Of a stretch of DNA of 64,000 nucleotides, positions 1-10,674 are shown piece by piece. Within the stretch, counting starts at the first letter, position 1, and every line of letters starts with the position of its first letter. The notes under the pieces were generated by a model, which searched no databases, had not been told where the DNA came from, and saw only the letters and a program-made list of their open reading frames with translations. Source of the stretch: Macrotrachela quadricornifera (lineage: Eukaryota > Rotifera > Eurotatoria > Philodinida > Philodinidae); contig JAJEKB010020675.1 in the NCBI GenBank assembly GCA_022393335.1, positions 77,918 to 141,917 of the forward strand, read 5' to 3'. The position numbers and the translations under genes were made by a program.

Positions 1-1406
1 TGAAAATGGGTGAAAGTGAATCGCTCTTCAACGTTTTTACAGTCTAATATCAAACTATTTGTTCGATAATGCCTCAGAGTGGGATCCAGTAGATGCTGAA
101 TTTCAAACTCTGTCAACTGGTATAAGTCTCAAAGAAAGCGGCACTCAGAGTGAGTGAGAGTGTATTTTACAAATATCTCTTTTTATAGCTAGAAAAAAAT
201 AAGTTCGTACGAAACCTGGGCTACGAAATTTTTTTTTAGTTTTTTATGGTGCCAGCTTTTTTTTTTCAGTGCACTCGAGATGTAATAAAATCCATGATAT
301 TTCTTCTTCTCATTGTATTTATAATACTAAGCCTTGGTTCTAGATCGTGTTAAAATATCAACTCTTCGTCTGTTGTTATTATAGAGTTGTTTGAAAAATT
401 TTAAAGCCATTTGTACCTAGAATGGACAGTAATGTTTATGATCTATCGCTACTCTCACTCTCATACTTCCAAAATATTGAAGATGAAGAGTGAAAAAGTA
501 ATTTCGTCAGGTCTGGGCAAGCAGAATTTTCTAAACTACACAAATTTATTCTGTCAAGTTTGCAAAGGTCAAAAAACTGAAAACTGTCACATATGGCATA
601 TCGAATGATATAAAAATGCGTGATGAAACTAGTTTGTTTAATTGTGTTTATGGATCACTGCTTTCACCGTGTGGCTTCGCACCTTTTGTTGTTGTTACTT
701 TTGTCAAAATTGTGTCCTTTATAGTTAATGTCGGTGTAGAGCCTTCTACAGAATCCACTGTACCACTAAGTGTGCAGCAGCAACAACAAAACCAAAAACT
801 GTTGTCTTTGTAACGAGCAGAGCCGTTGAATGTCGTCTTGGAGAAACCATTCTAAATATAATAGGTTTTACATTTTGTATTCCGTTCTATAAGCCTATTC
901 CGGCATTTGCTGCAGAGTCATTCTATCCCACAATGTTTAACATCGCTTTACAATATTTTTTCTCTTTGGTTCAAAAATTTTTTTAATGCAGCTTCTGATT
1001 TGTTTTTAAAAAAAGTATATGTGAACTATTATTATTAGTGAAAAAACAGCTAAAAGTTAAAATCAAAAATAAAATCTTCAGAAATGCAGGAAAAAAATAA
1101 AAAAACCAGGCGGAGTAAAATGCCAAGTTATATTTGTTAGAAGTAAACTTAGATTTCTGTCACTTTAGTTATCTTTGGGAAAAGCTTTATTCTCTTTTTT
1201 CCTTAAGAAAAAAAAGTTATTAATAGTATAGACTATTCATACATTATTGTATCAGATTCATCAATAATGAGATTAGATGCGTGTTTTGTGGAATCGAACG
1301 GAGTCAAAATTTGTTAACAAGTTATGAATAATTCTTTTTGGAAACGTCTTAAGACAAAATGTTTGTTCATATTTTTGTCGCTTGAACGTGGTTAATGAAA
1401 GATAGT
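1..1406. other. AT-rich non-coding stretch
   Basis: No reading frame here resembles a known protein. The frames that exist are short, begin at non-ATG codons or are low in complexity, and no splice-linked series of exons could be built. Homopolymer T and A runs are common. I see no RNA gene. Confidence 0.5.
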
Positions 1407-1690
1407 ATTAATCACCTAGAACCAGAATTTTTCTTTACCAATGAAACCTTTTGTATTGATGATCAAGAAGATTGACCATATTTGTGTCAAATGGAAGCTC
1501 GGGCCTCCAAGCTAACAAATTTAAAATATTATGTCTCTATAACGTACCTAGAGCAAGTTACTTAGATCTCAATGTATGTAAAATGTTAGTTTGATGGTGA
1601 GAGCTTTCATTTGATATGAATATGGGCAATCTTCTTAATAATCAATATAAAAGAGTTCATTGTAAATAAAGGTTGATTAATGAGAAGCTG
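1407..1690. repeat. Diverged palindrome, ~280 bp
   Basis: The two halves are inverted copies. The segment around 1441-1500 (AAGAAGATTGACCATATTTG, then TCAAATGGAAGCTC) reads again on the other strand around 1605-1665 (AAGAAGATTGCCCATATTCA, then TCAAATGAAAGCTC). The outer parts also pair: ATTAATCACCT on the left matches ATTAATCAACCT read from the right. The centre lies near 1550, with almost no spacer. Mismatches and small indels show the copies are old. No coding sequence is involved. Confidence 0.7.
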
Positions 1691-3464
1691 ATTGATCAAC
1701 AGGCTTGAAAATAATGTTTATAAAGAATTTTATTTTGTGTATTCTTTGATTTTAACTAAAACTTACTCAATCCTTTCTTTGGAAGTGGTACATATATGAC
1801 CTACTTTTTTTTTACTTTCTGTTCTCTTTTCATCGTCATCTATTCAAAATCCATCCTTGAAAGAGTTAATCGAAAACATCAAAGAGTTTTTCATACGTGA
1901 GCTTGATAGGTTATCTAGATTACTAATGATAATACAATCCTATAATATTTAGTTTTCTTCAAAAGTAAATAATGTGATATCATATGAAAACGTCTCGAAT
2001 TCTCTATTTCTCTAAGAACGCTCTCACCTAACAATCTCATTTTATTCTGATAAGAAAATTGATTAGTAGTCATTTCATGTTCTCCAATTGTCTTCCCCAC
2101 TGCGTGACAGACTATCGATAGATATTGCAACGCCAAATACATTTGTATTTTGTGATGTGCTAGAGAACACAAATAAGCTTTGTCTAAAGCAAAGGAGCAC
2201 GTACGCTTGCTTGGTAACTAATGAACCCATTTCGATAAATACGTAGGTTAACATTTGGCTTGTCAGCCCATGTTCCAACGAATTGCTGCGGAGGTCGGTT
2301 ACCACAACAAACAGTACCCATTAGAGAAGAACGTTTCTTTTTTTATTATAAAATGATGAAGCGCAATAGTGTTGTATTAAAAGTGTTTTCTTTTACGCCT
2401 TTCAAGGCGATGTTGAAACGAAAATTCAGAAGAATGAAAGAAAAGAAAATATAATCAATGTGCCAACCAATAGTCTGTTTGCACAGTTACACACTGAACG
2501 AAATTTCATCAGTGTTGCACAAACAAAAAAAAATTCGATGCAATTAAGAACCGTCAATCATCCATTGGCTGCTTGAGTTACTCTTTTCAAGTATTTTAGT
2601 GGGAACAATTCCAAAGAAGGGTGCATCAAACTGATAATTCTTTTCAAAAACACTAATGGTACTCGTCAAACAGTTGCTCCTCAGTGACGTTTGTTTTCTG
2701 ACTAGTTGAGGTTATAAGCGCAAGTCTGAGTGAGGGTGAGAGCAAGACATGAATCGAGTTTTAATTTTGATTGGGGCTTGATATCTGCTTGGAGAGCAAA
2801 TTGTCGATGGGGAGTTACTGTGGCGAGAGCATCTGTACCGGGCGCATCCTTCATAGAACCAGTTTTTCAGTTCATCCGTTCTTCCGAAAAATAAATAGTA
2901 TATTCATGTAAACAAAGTGTCCATTAAAATTACTATAATACTCTGGTTCATACTAAGTAGATACCTTTTATTATCCATGCTTTAAATTTTTTCGATATCA
3001 AGGGTGTATCTAATAATGAAACGATTTGAACTATTGAGCGAAAATTTTGATCATAGTCGAATCAAAAGAAAGCTTGCATCTAGAAACTAATGAATTTAAA
3101 ATATGAGCTGCTTAAGGTGTATCTGGAGAGAGATAATTGATTTTTAAATTACGCATTGTTAGAGTGTACAACCATGATAATAAATGAAATATTCGCATGA
3201 AAGTTTTAATATAATGATTAGATGTTTAGAAAGTGAGTTTCTAAAATCTGGGTCAGATATGATCGTAAATAGGAAATATATCTATTATTGTAAATACAAA
3301 TCGGTTATTCATTGATACTTTCGACTTTATTTAGCATGAAAGTCATAAACTAAACCATTCTTCTCCAGGAACAAAGAAGTAAGACATTGTATTATGGATT
3401 TTTCAAAAAACTTCTTCTATAAATATGCTCATTCTTTTGATATTTTTGCTGCGTTATCTAACGA
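1691..3464. other. Non-coding stretch with one diverged repeat copy
   Basis: No gene is recognised. About 3020-3110 contains a diverged copy of one arm of the palindrome centred near 1550; both share CTAAxxAATTTAAAATAT and a preceding TTGAxCATA block. This suggests a dispersed repeat family. A short AG-rich stretch (GTGAGGGTGAGAGCAAG) lies near 2733. Confidence 0.4.
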
Positions 3465-4085
3465 GAGAACTTTCCCAAGTGATAACTACCTTTTGACCTC
3501 TTATTTGACCCATAAGTAGGACTCGCCGTTAATATACAAACTCTAAAAGAATTCGTGTCCTTGGGCCTTTCTTTTCAAGTTATGATCAGTTTATTGAATT
3601 TACAACCTAACGCAGAGCCTTAGGAAAAACCATAGACCAAAGAATTTTCGTCTGAAAATTTCTTCTATAATAGATCTCATAAACCTTATTATAACCTGAA
3701 AGTCTCCGCTCAAACGGATGAATTTTTCTTTCAAGATATGAGATATCTTAAGAATGGACTTTTTTAGAAGTGTCGCAAGAAAGTAGTGGCTTTTGCAGGC
3801 ATATTATCTCAGAAGAGAAGTATTTCTTTCAGTTGAAATTTTCAGGATATAATTAGACTCATGATGTCTATTGTTGGAGAAATTTTCAAATGAAAATTCC
3901 TTGGTCTCTGGTTTTTCATAAGACCATATAATAGGTTGAATATTCAATAAAATGATCGTGACCCGAGAAGAGAGGCCTAAACGCACGAATACTTTTAGAA
4001 TTCTTATGTAAACGACAAACTCTACTTGTAGACCAAATATCAGATTAAAAGGAAATTATCACTTGAAAGAATTTCCTCATAAAAC
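3465..4085. repeat. Diverged palindrome, ~620 bp
   Basis: Left arm about 3465-3750 and right arm about 3770-4085 are inverted copies. Matching blocks include CTAAAAGAATTCGTG with CTAAAAGTATTCGTG, TTTATTGAATTTACAACCTA with TTTATTGAATATTCAACCTA, and AAGTGATAACTACCTTTT with AAGTGATAATTTCCTTTT, in the same order and spacing. The centre is near 3760. The arms differ by many substitutions. An apparent minus-strand frame inside the right arm is a by-product of the repeat. Confidence 0.75.
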
Positions 4086-5720
4086 ACATGTTTCTGCACA
4101 TGTATTGTCCAAGACACACTATAAAAATAACTCAGTTTTATTTCGGTTTTAAATCAGTATTTAACGAATAATTTAAACAAGATACTATTTTAAAAAATGT
4201 GTCATAGATTTGCTATACTCATGACAACCTGTAATCTTCTGAAAGTTAAGTTTATCTAATATGAGTTTTAACAAAATAGCTCCATAAATTGAAAAACTAA
4301 ACGCAACAGAAGAATTTACATAGCATGGAAACAAAAGGTATTTTTAAAAGAAACGATGCCCTTTCAATTTTTGGATTTTTTTATCTCTATGCGCACTTCA
4401 CAAGGTAAATATCAGCTTTTTTTACTCAGATCGAAATTCACCAAATATTGGTTATTTGAACTAAAATCATACGTGTAATATTTATTTGTAATTTTATATA
4501 ATGATGTTAAGAAGAAAATAAATAAGTAAGACGATGAAAATACGAGTCAAGATTTGTTTATTTTGTACTTCGCATTTACTACTTCCTCTAAGAAAAAATT
4601 CAAACAAACTCTAAGTTGTCAGATGTAATCCGATAGTTATCAACATTATTTAAATGTTCGTGAAGAATATGAACATCTACATCTGAAAGAATGAGAAAGA
4701 GACTGATACTTGATGAATATCTACTAAATAATATGAAGGTACGTATTATTGCACAAATGAAATAGTCCAATGATTTACTTCAATAAAAGACAATTACATC
4801 AAAACTACTTGTATTGAAGTCATGATTATTTCATATGCTTCGTATCGATGAACGATTGATGATCATAGTAACTATTTGTCTTTTCTACCATTGAATTGTA
4901 CAATCAAGCTGAACATCGTTCACAATTTAATATCCGATTGCGAAAACTAATTGAAATTGATTTTTGTAAGGCACCATTTTCTCATAAGGATAATAGTCTG
5001 ACAAACATGGAAAAAGAGATACGAAACTATTTCTTATTGCAGAAGAATTATGGAAATGCTTCTCTTTTCTATGCAAGAAATTCATTGAAGCATTAAATGA
5101 CCAACATCCATCAATACCCTTCATAAGATTTGCTGTAATATCTAGAAATAATTTTAATTGATTTATCCTATTGATCATGAACTAAACTTAATCGATGCTA
5201 ACGAGCCGTGAGAAAACATGTATCATTGCATACATAAAATGCGTACTGAAATGATATATATATAATTGTTGTATTTATTTATCATTCACTGTACATGGAC
5301 AATGAGTGATAATAACATTAGAGTCCATCAGGTCCGAATCTAAAGATTTTAAATCCGACAGGTTGTATTTAGGAATATAAGCCAATTATAACTCGACTAT
5401 TTGAAAATTACTGTCAAGGTTATTCGACATCAGGTTCAGATTCAAAAAATTTTAATCAATTGGACCTGAATTTGAAAAAATCTTGGGCTCGACAAACTCT
5501 AAATAACATACGAATAACTCGGTTAGATCCGTAGCGAGCGTCTTATTTTTACGTTGCTTTGAATATTGACTTTTTCTCGTGCGTTTCTTGTGTTTCTATA
5601 TCATATCAATTGATTTGTGATCATTGATAATGACCACTCCATACTGTTCGTTTTCCCATCCCCATTTTCACTACTCGACAAAATATTTGATGGAGAGATA
5701 AGAAACAGCTTCACATTTTT
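4086..5720. other. Non-coding stretch upstream of the cysteine-rich gene
   Basis: No gene is recognised. A bulged hairpin is seen at 4757-4834 (ATGAAATA and ACTTCAATA blocks on the left pair with TATTGAAGT and TATTTCAT on the right). Its imperfect pairing makes a microRNA precursor only a weak possibility. Confidence 0.35.
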
Positions 5721-5725
5721 GGATA

Positions 5726-5736
5726 TTATATAAAAT
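5726..5736 (+). promoter_or_regulatory. Possible TATA box of the cysteine-rich secreted gene
   Basis: TATTATATAAAATATAA lies about 90-100 bp before the ATG at 5825. That would place a start site near 5757 and give a 5' leader of about 65 bp. In such AT-rich DNA the match alone is weak; position is the main support. Confidence 0.3.
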
Positions 5737-5824
5737 ATAAGGATGAGAAAAAACACAATCGTAGATTGATTAAATGATTATAAGAACGATCGCATCGATA
5801 CAATCTTCATAACATATAACAGCA

Positions 5825-6187
5825 ATGCATATGTGGCCTTCCGCTCTACTTATCCTTCTCCTGCTTTCAACCAGTTCAATTTCAAGTGTAAACTCGATTT
5901 CCTGTACCAACGACTCTCAATGTCAAGTTTCGAAGAGAATATGTGCCGAATGTGTCAAGGGAACAGCACCAGCATGTACAATGCCTTCATGTGTCAATGG
6001 ATACTGTGCTGAAATTAAACCGTGTTCTCTTCAATTAGGTGAAGAATGCACTCAATCTGGCTCATGCAAAACTAACCGTTTGTGCAGAACGTGCGTGACA
6101 AACAAAGGACCATTTTGTACTCAAGCAATGTGTCTGACTGGACACTGTGCTATTATTGAACCGTGCACTATTACGTTAAATAGATAA
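5825..6187 (+). CDS. Secreted protein with two eight-cysteine modules
   Basis: A single-exon frame of 120 residues. Residues 1 to about 24 form a clear signal peptide (hydrophobic LLILLLL core), so the product is probably secreted. The mature part holds 16 cysteines in two modules: Cys27, 33, 40, 43, 51, 56, 61, 67 and Cys75, 81, 87, 90, 98, 103, 108, 114. Spacings are x5-x6-x2-x7-x4-x4-x5 and x5-x5-x2-x7-x4-x4-x5, so the second module is an internal duplication of the first. Both contain a C-x2-C followed by a Lys-Gly or Asn-Lys-Gly turn. Each module probably forms four disulfides. I do not recognise the family and assign no function; disulfide-rich secreted modules serve as inhibitors, defence peptides or matrix parts. 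The ATG is the first in frame, and AATAAA follows 12 bp after the stop. Confidence 0.85.
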   Translation: MHMWPSALLILLLLSTSSISSVNSISCTNDSQCQVSKRICAECVKGTAPACTMPSCVNGYCAEIKPCSLQLGEECTQSGSCKTNRLCRTCVTNKGPFCTQAMCLTGHCAIIEPCTITLNR

Positions 6188-6198
6188 TCATGTATTAG

Positions 6199-6204
6199 AA
6201 TAAA
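6199..6204 (+). terminator. Polyadenylation signal of the cysteine-rich gene
   Basis: AATAAA lies 12 bp after the stop codon at 6185-6187, implying a very short 3' untranslated region. Confidence 0.5.
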
Positions 6205-8050
6205 AGATCTGTTCAGGATTCATAAAATTTTTCTCAGTTCACAAACAGGATAAAATAGAAGTGCTGGCAACTAAGTAACTACTTTAATGTGACACTTTTT
6301 GTTGATACAAAATTAGAAAATATTGGACTAACTTGGAAAAAGTTTAATCTAACATTGAGAAGATCGTTCTACAAGGTGAACCAAAAGTTTTAGTATTTTG
6401 TCGAGAAGTAGACTTTTCTTCCATATGCCATCGAAAAGCACTTAACATTGGACAGATAATCAAACGATATTAGACGTTTATTATTCTAAATGTTCATGGG
6501 TATAGCCTAGGCTGTAACAAAGATATAGTTTTCAAGTAAGAGAAGATTTTCTTCTAGCATAACACAAAAGTAAGAAAACAAGACTTCAACAACTAACCTA
6601 CTAGAAAGTTATTCTGAGTAATATCATGTCGAAACTCTGATTTATAAGCACCTATGGAATAAAATTTAAGTCTTCACAATTTCGATTAGCTTCATGTTCT
6701 GTTGTGAACATCGCACATTATTCAATTTTCTTCACTCTTTTATCAAAATTTGTTCACTTCACGACATTGTCTTTGAAAAGTTTTTTTCAATGTTTGACTC
6801 TAGAATGTTCTGCTTCAGTTTCACTATTTTCACAATTAAATACCAATAGCATGAAAATAATTATTATCAAATGAAGAACAACTTTTAGCTAGAATCAATT
6901 ATGTACCAAAGAAGGTCATCAAAAAAGAAGATTAACCAATCAGAAAAAGAAACTGCAAACAGATATGAAAACGTAGAATATTAAGTTATTAGCCTTTTTA
7001 TTTAGGATGGAAATCAAATATTCTATGTTTTCTACGAGTAAAGATTTATCACATCATGAGAAAAAAAATCGTCTCTTAGCTCTAAGGTATATGTTCTCGC
7101 TATAGCCTAAGCTATATCCATGGAAATTTACAATAATACTCTCACCTTCACGAAACCGAATCAATATTATAAAATGTTAATAACTGAAACCATTTTTAAA
7201 AAGTTTTATCAAAAAAAGAAAATAGGTCAATTTTTCTTTCTCCAAAAAAAAGAAACAACATAAAAACGTCGCTCCCATGCGTAAAGGACAAATTAAAGAC
7301 AATGAAGTCAGTGAACCATCAGATTCTAATCGCTATAAACTGAAATGATTGTACAAATTTAAAGAACGAATTATTATTAATTCACGAATTTGTCAACATA
7401 AATTCTCCTTCACTTAACAACGATGCAAATAGGTCATTGAATTATGTAATAAGTTCAAATTTGAAAGAGAAGATGAAAAATTTCTTCATTTTCAACATTA
7501 GTCGAAAAGAAAATTATTCAATTTCGTAGCTACTACATAAAATCATGAAGACATATCACAATAGATTGACTCATTTTCTTTTATTGTCAGCTTGATCATA
7601 TATCTTTTTCTCTATTCAACAAACAAGAGATTGATACTTGTACGAAAAGAGATGATCGAAAGATAGAAAAGATACAACCAATCAGAACATTTTCGTTATT
7701 ATTAAAAAAATATTGGTAATAATAACATCTAATCATTATATGCGAAAGACCTAAGATATTGGCATAAACTAAAATGTAGAACTATTTATAAAAACTGTTA
7801 TTAGAAATTCGTTTCCATATTTTATATTTGTGTAAATTCTAAACTCGAGAATAGAATTCGCTTTAGCTTTGTACCATCTTGCAATCATCATCCTGTTTTT
7901 GAGGCTTCAAATGCATAGTACATAAAACTAATCTACACAACTATATATTGTAAAATTGATAGAAAACTTAGACTATCAATTCAAGATATTATTGAAAATA
8001 ACTTTTATTTCGGGAGTAAATACATCGGAAAAATGTCAGACACAAGAGTC
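6205..8050. other. Non-coding stretch
   Basis: AT-rich with no recognisable gene. Two short related blocks, TATAGCCTAGGCTGT near 6500 and TATAGCCTAAGCTATA near 7100, are palindromic and may be remnants of one dispersed repeat. Confidence 0.35.
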
Positions 8051-8067
8051 AATTTTATTTTATCATC

Positions 8068-8526
8068 TTAACATTTGAAATCTTCAGCCTTCAACTTCCC
8101 TGCTCCAATGGCTGCCACAATAAACTGTTCTATGGCTTTTTCCATTGCTCCTTGACGACTTTTAAGTCCTGATCCTTCACCGACGATACCAGGTGCTCGT
8201 TTCTCGCATTGAAATTTACCATCCCATACCCATTCTAATTTGCTCACACGTCCTTTTAAATTTCCAGTACAATCAATATTGCACACCTTAATTGGCTGAT
8301 CATCACTCCATGTATGTAAAGACCAAATGATTTTACCTAAGTCGACAGCACAGCCTATCCAAACATTAGTAAACACAGCAGCTACACAAGATTCTGGAAA
8401 ATTAGTGTCTTCACGTCGACGACGTTCCAATGAGTATGATTTATGAGATAAATGCTGTCCATCAATGATATATGGTGATAGGAATCCTATAATGACCAAG
8501 ACAGCCAATGTGGTACTTGTTTGCAT
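8068..8526 (-). CDS. Secreted anti-lipopolysaccharide factor-like protein
   Basis: A single-exon frame of 152 residues. Residues 1 to about 23 are a signal peptide, followed by a tetrabasic RRRR (35-38) that could be a propeptide cleavage site. The mature part resembles the anti-lipopolysaccharide factor/scygonadin family known from arthropod immunity. Cys86 and Cys107 are separated by exactly 20 residues, with a basic-aromatic stretch between them, as in the LPS-binding loop. After it come a conserved Gly, KSRQGAMEKA and a helical AIEQFIVAAIGAGKL tail, which match the family layout. The upstream CAVDLGKIIWSLHTW would be the N-terminal hydrophobic helix. Extra cysteines at 47, 59, 82 and 152 are unusual. 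On the minus strand AATAAA (plus 8054-8059) follows the stop closely. By family, the role would be binding bacterial lipopolysaccharide outside the cell. The assignment is by eye. Confidence 0.7.
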   Translation of the reverse strand: MQTSTTLAVLVIIGFLSPYIIDGQHLSHKSYSLERRRREDTNFPESCVAAVFTNVWIGCAVDLGKIIWSLHTWSDDQPIKVCNIDCTGNLKGRVSKLEWVWDGKFQCEKRAPGIVGEGSGLKSRQGAMEKAIEQFIVAAIGAGKLKAEDFKC

Positions 8527-8529
8527 GTT

Positions 8530-10035
8530 TTGCCTATTGTATATAAACTTGATTTTAATATGAATGAAGTATGCAAAAGCTTCTATATAGAATCATGAGG
8601 ATATATAAAAAGAAATATCTTTCAAGTATTCTCTTGAAACATAATAAATATAAAAATTATAAGTCTAGATGATTAATCTCAAGTTCAAATGACGTATTTC
8701 TTCTACGCAGATAACTGAGATTATACTGATTGACTTTACATAAAATGATTTAACTGTCTCTTTACTATACACAGCGGATATATATATTGACGAAATATTA
8801 CTATAGATGATAATTCTTATTGCGTACCGACATATTGAAACTCGTGACAATAATATTTTAATTTATGCGAAAAGAACTAAACAATCATTGTGCGCAATTA
8901 CTTTTAAACTGTCCATCATTTTACTATTGACATAATACGAAAATCGGTATTTTCATTAAGTAAATATTGACATAATAGGTATTGATAGGAAGAAAGTTGC
9001 ATTAATACAATCTTGAGTCAATAACTATAGAGTAAAATCATATTACAACATGCGAATATTTTCAATGCTGGTTGTTTTTTCATAGATGACAAACTTACCA
9101 ATTCTATATAAACTATAAACTAAATAACCTGAATAAAACCCATTCGTAAAAACGTTTTCATACATGACGTGTTATATTTGCAATTTTTAGAATAATATTT
9201 CGATGACAAGTAGCAATATTCAGTAGATTAGTTAGAAAGTTTTATTACTGCGCAATTGACTTGTTTCCTTTACCTAATTTCTGAGAAAAATTTGAAAAGA
9301 ATAAAGTATGTCTCGAAGCTAGTATAATACGCATATGTATTCTCATATATTTCATTATCGACGAAGAAAATGTTTGTCATAGATAAAAACATGACTAATA
9401 TTGAAAAACAATTTTAAATCTTCATATCAAAGTTTGTCCAATGATTATTTCTATGATCAATATATTTTAGAATATTTAATGTAATGAGAATATTCATGAA
9501 AATTATATCTCTAAAAATCATTTTACAGAACAATTATTATATTTGAGAAATTAATATACGAAAAGATAAAGAAAACAATCTTTTATTTTTAAATTATATA
9601 GACAAGTTTATTGATAATTCGAAAATTTTTCTCTAATAATACAAATAAGACAAAATTTACACGATTTAATACTACTGTATGATTGATTGACTAGAATTAT
9701 GATCTTATATTCTTTAAATATATATAATAGCAGCCTTACGACACTTATTCACTTATTCTTCTTTGCCATGCTTATGTGTATTTTGGCACGTATAAAGCAA
9801 AAAATTTGTAAAGCATTCGTTGCAATAGCAATATTATTAGCTAAACCTTCATAGGAGTGTTGCAACATGTGAATCATGAATTTGTTATTCGTGTTTTAAC
9901 AAGTACTTCGTGCATATTCTATGTATTGAATCTAAAAAAACATCAGACATACTAAGGGAAAGGTTATTAATGTTGACCAAAATACTATTCTTTATTTTAA
10001 TTTAACTGGTGTTTCAGATGAAATGAACGTCTTAG
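8530..10035. other. Non-coding stretch
   Basis: Very AT-rich, with no recognisable coding or RNA gene. A short direct repeat (TATTGACATAAT) occurs near 8926 and 8966. Confidence 0.35.
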
Positions 10036-10674
10036 CCCTAGTGAATGTACTAAGCTAAGGGTACCCATATTAGTATGTTTACTGAACAAGTACTTGTATG
10101 GGTACCCACACGCGTAAATTTACTGAGAAAATTTCTACAAAGGATCCTAAATTTGCCTCGTTCTGTATAGCAAACTGTTCATTCACCCTTTTCTTTTGCG
10201 CACACGACTTAATATAAACAACTAGACAAAACGTAAGAAATTAATTTTTTTTATACTATTTTTTTCGTCGATTATTTCTTGACTATTTACTAATCGAGAA
10301 CATGCCGATCTTGATAGAAAATTGAGACAGGACTACCTTGAAGTGGTCTGATGGATATCTGACCAACTTAGGTCCGGAGGTCACATTTCAGAATTGACCT
10401 GCTTGAATTTCCAGACTTGGAAAAATTAAATTAAGTTAAATTGAAAAAATGTCATAAAATGCCTTAAAAGAAAAAATATGAAAAAAGGGTCAGGGCGAGG
10501 TTCGATCATCGACCATCGACATACTACAATTTTGGCACCAGGGTACCCAAAAATACTGTGCAATAGTACCTATTTACTGAACACTTTCCAAGAGGGTACT
10601 CGTCCCAGTACCTTATAGGTATTCAAAAGTACTTTAAGGTAGTCAGTACCCTCATTTCAGTACATTCACTAGGG
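10036..10674. mobile_element. MITE-like element with CCCTAGTGAATGTACT ends
   Basis: CCCTAGTGAATGTACT at 10036-10051 is repeated in inverse orientation at 10659-10674, giving 16 bp perfect terminal inverted repeats. A further AGGGTAC block continues the match inward. The 639 bp interior contains several GGGTACCC/GGTACT motifs near both ends and no coding frame. I could not define a target-site duplication, so the superfamily is open. Confidence 0.65.

Noticed and set aside
616..813. Possible small protein with a Gln run
   Set aside because: No signal, family match or splice context; the Gln run comes from a short CAA/CAG repeat.
3804..3986. Minus-strand frame of 60 codons
   Set aside because: It lies in the right arm of a diverged palindrome and has no family resemblance.
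4620..4685. Hairpin CAGATGTA ... TACATCTG as a microRNA precursor
   Set aside because: Pairing is confined to short blocks and the stem is not continuous.
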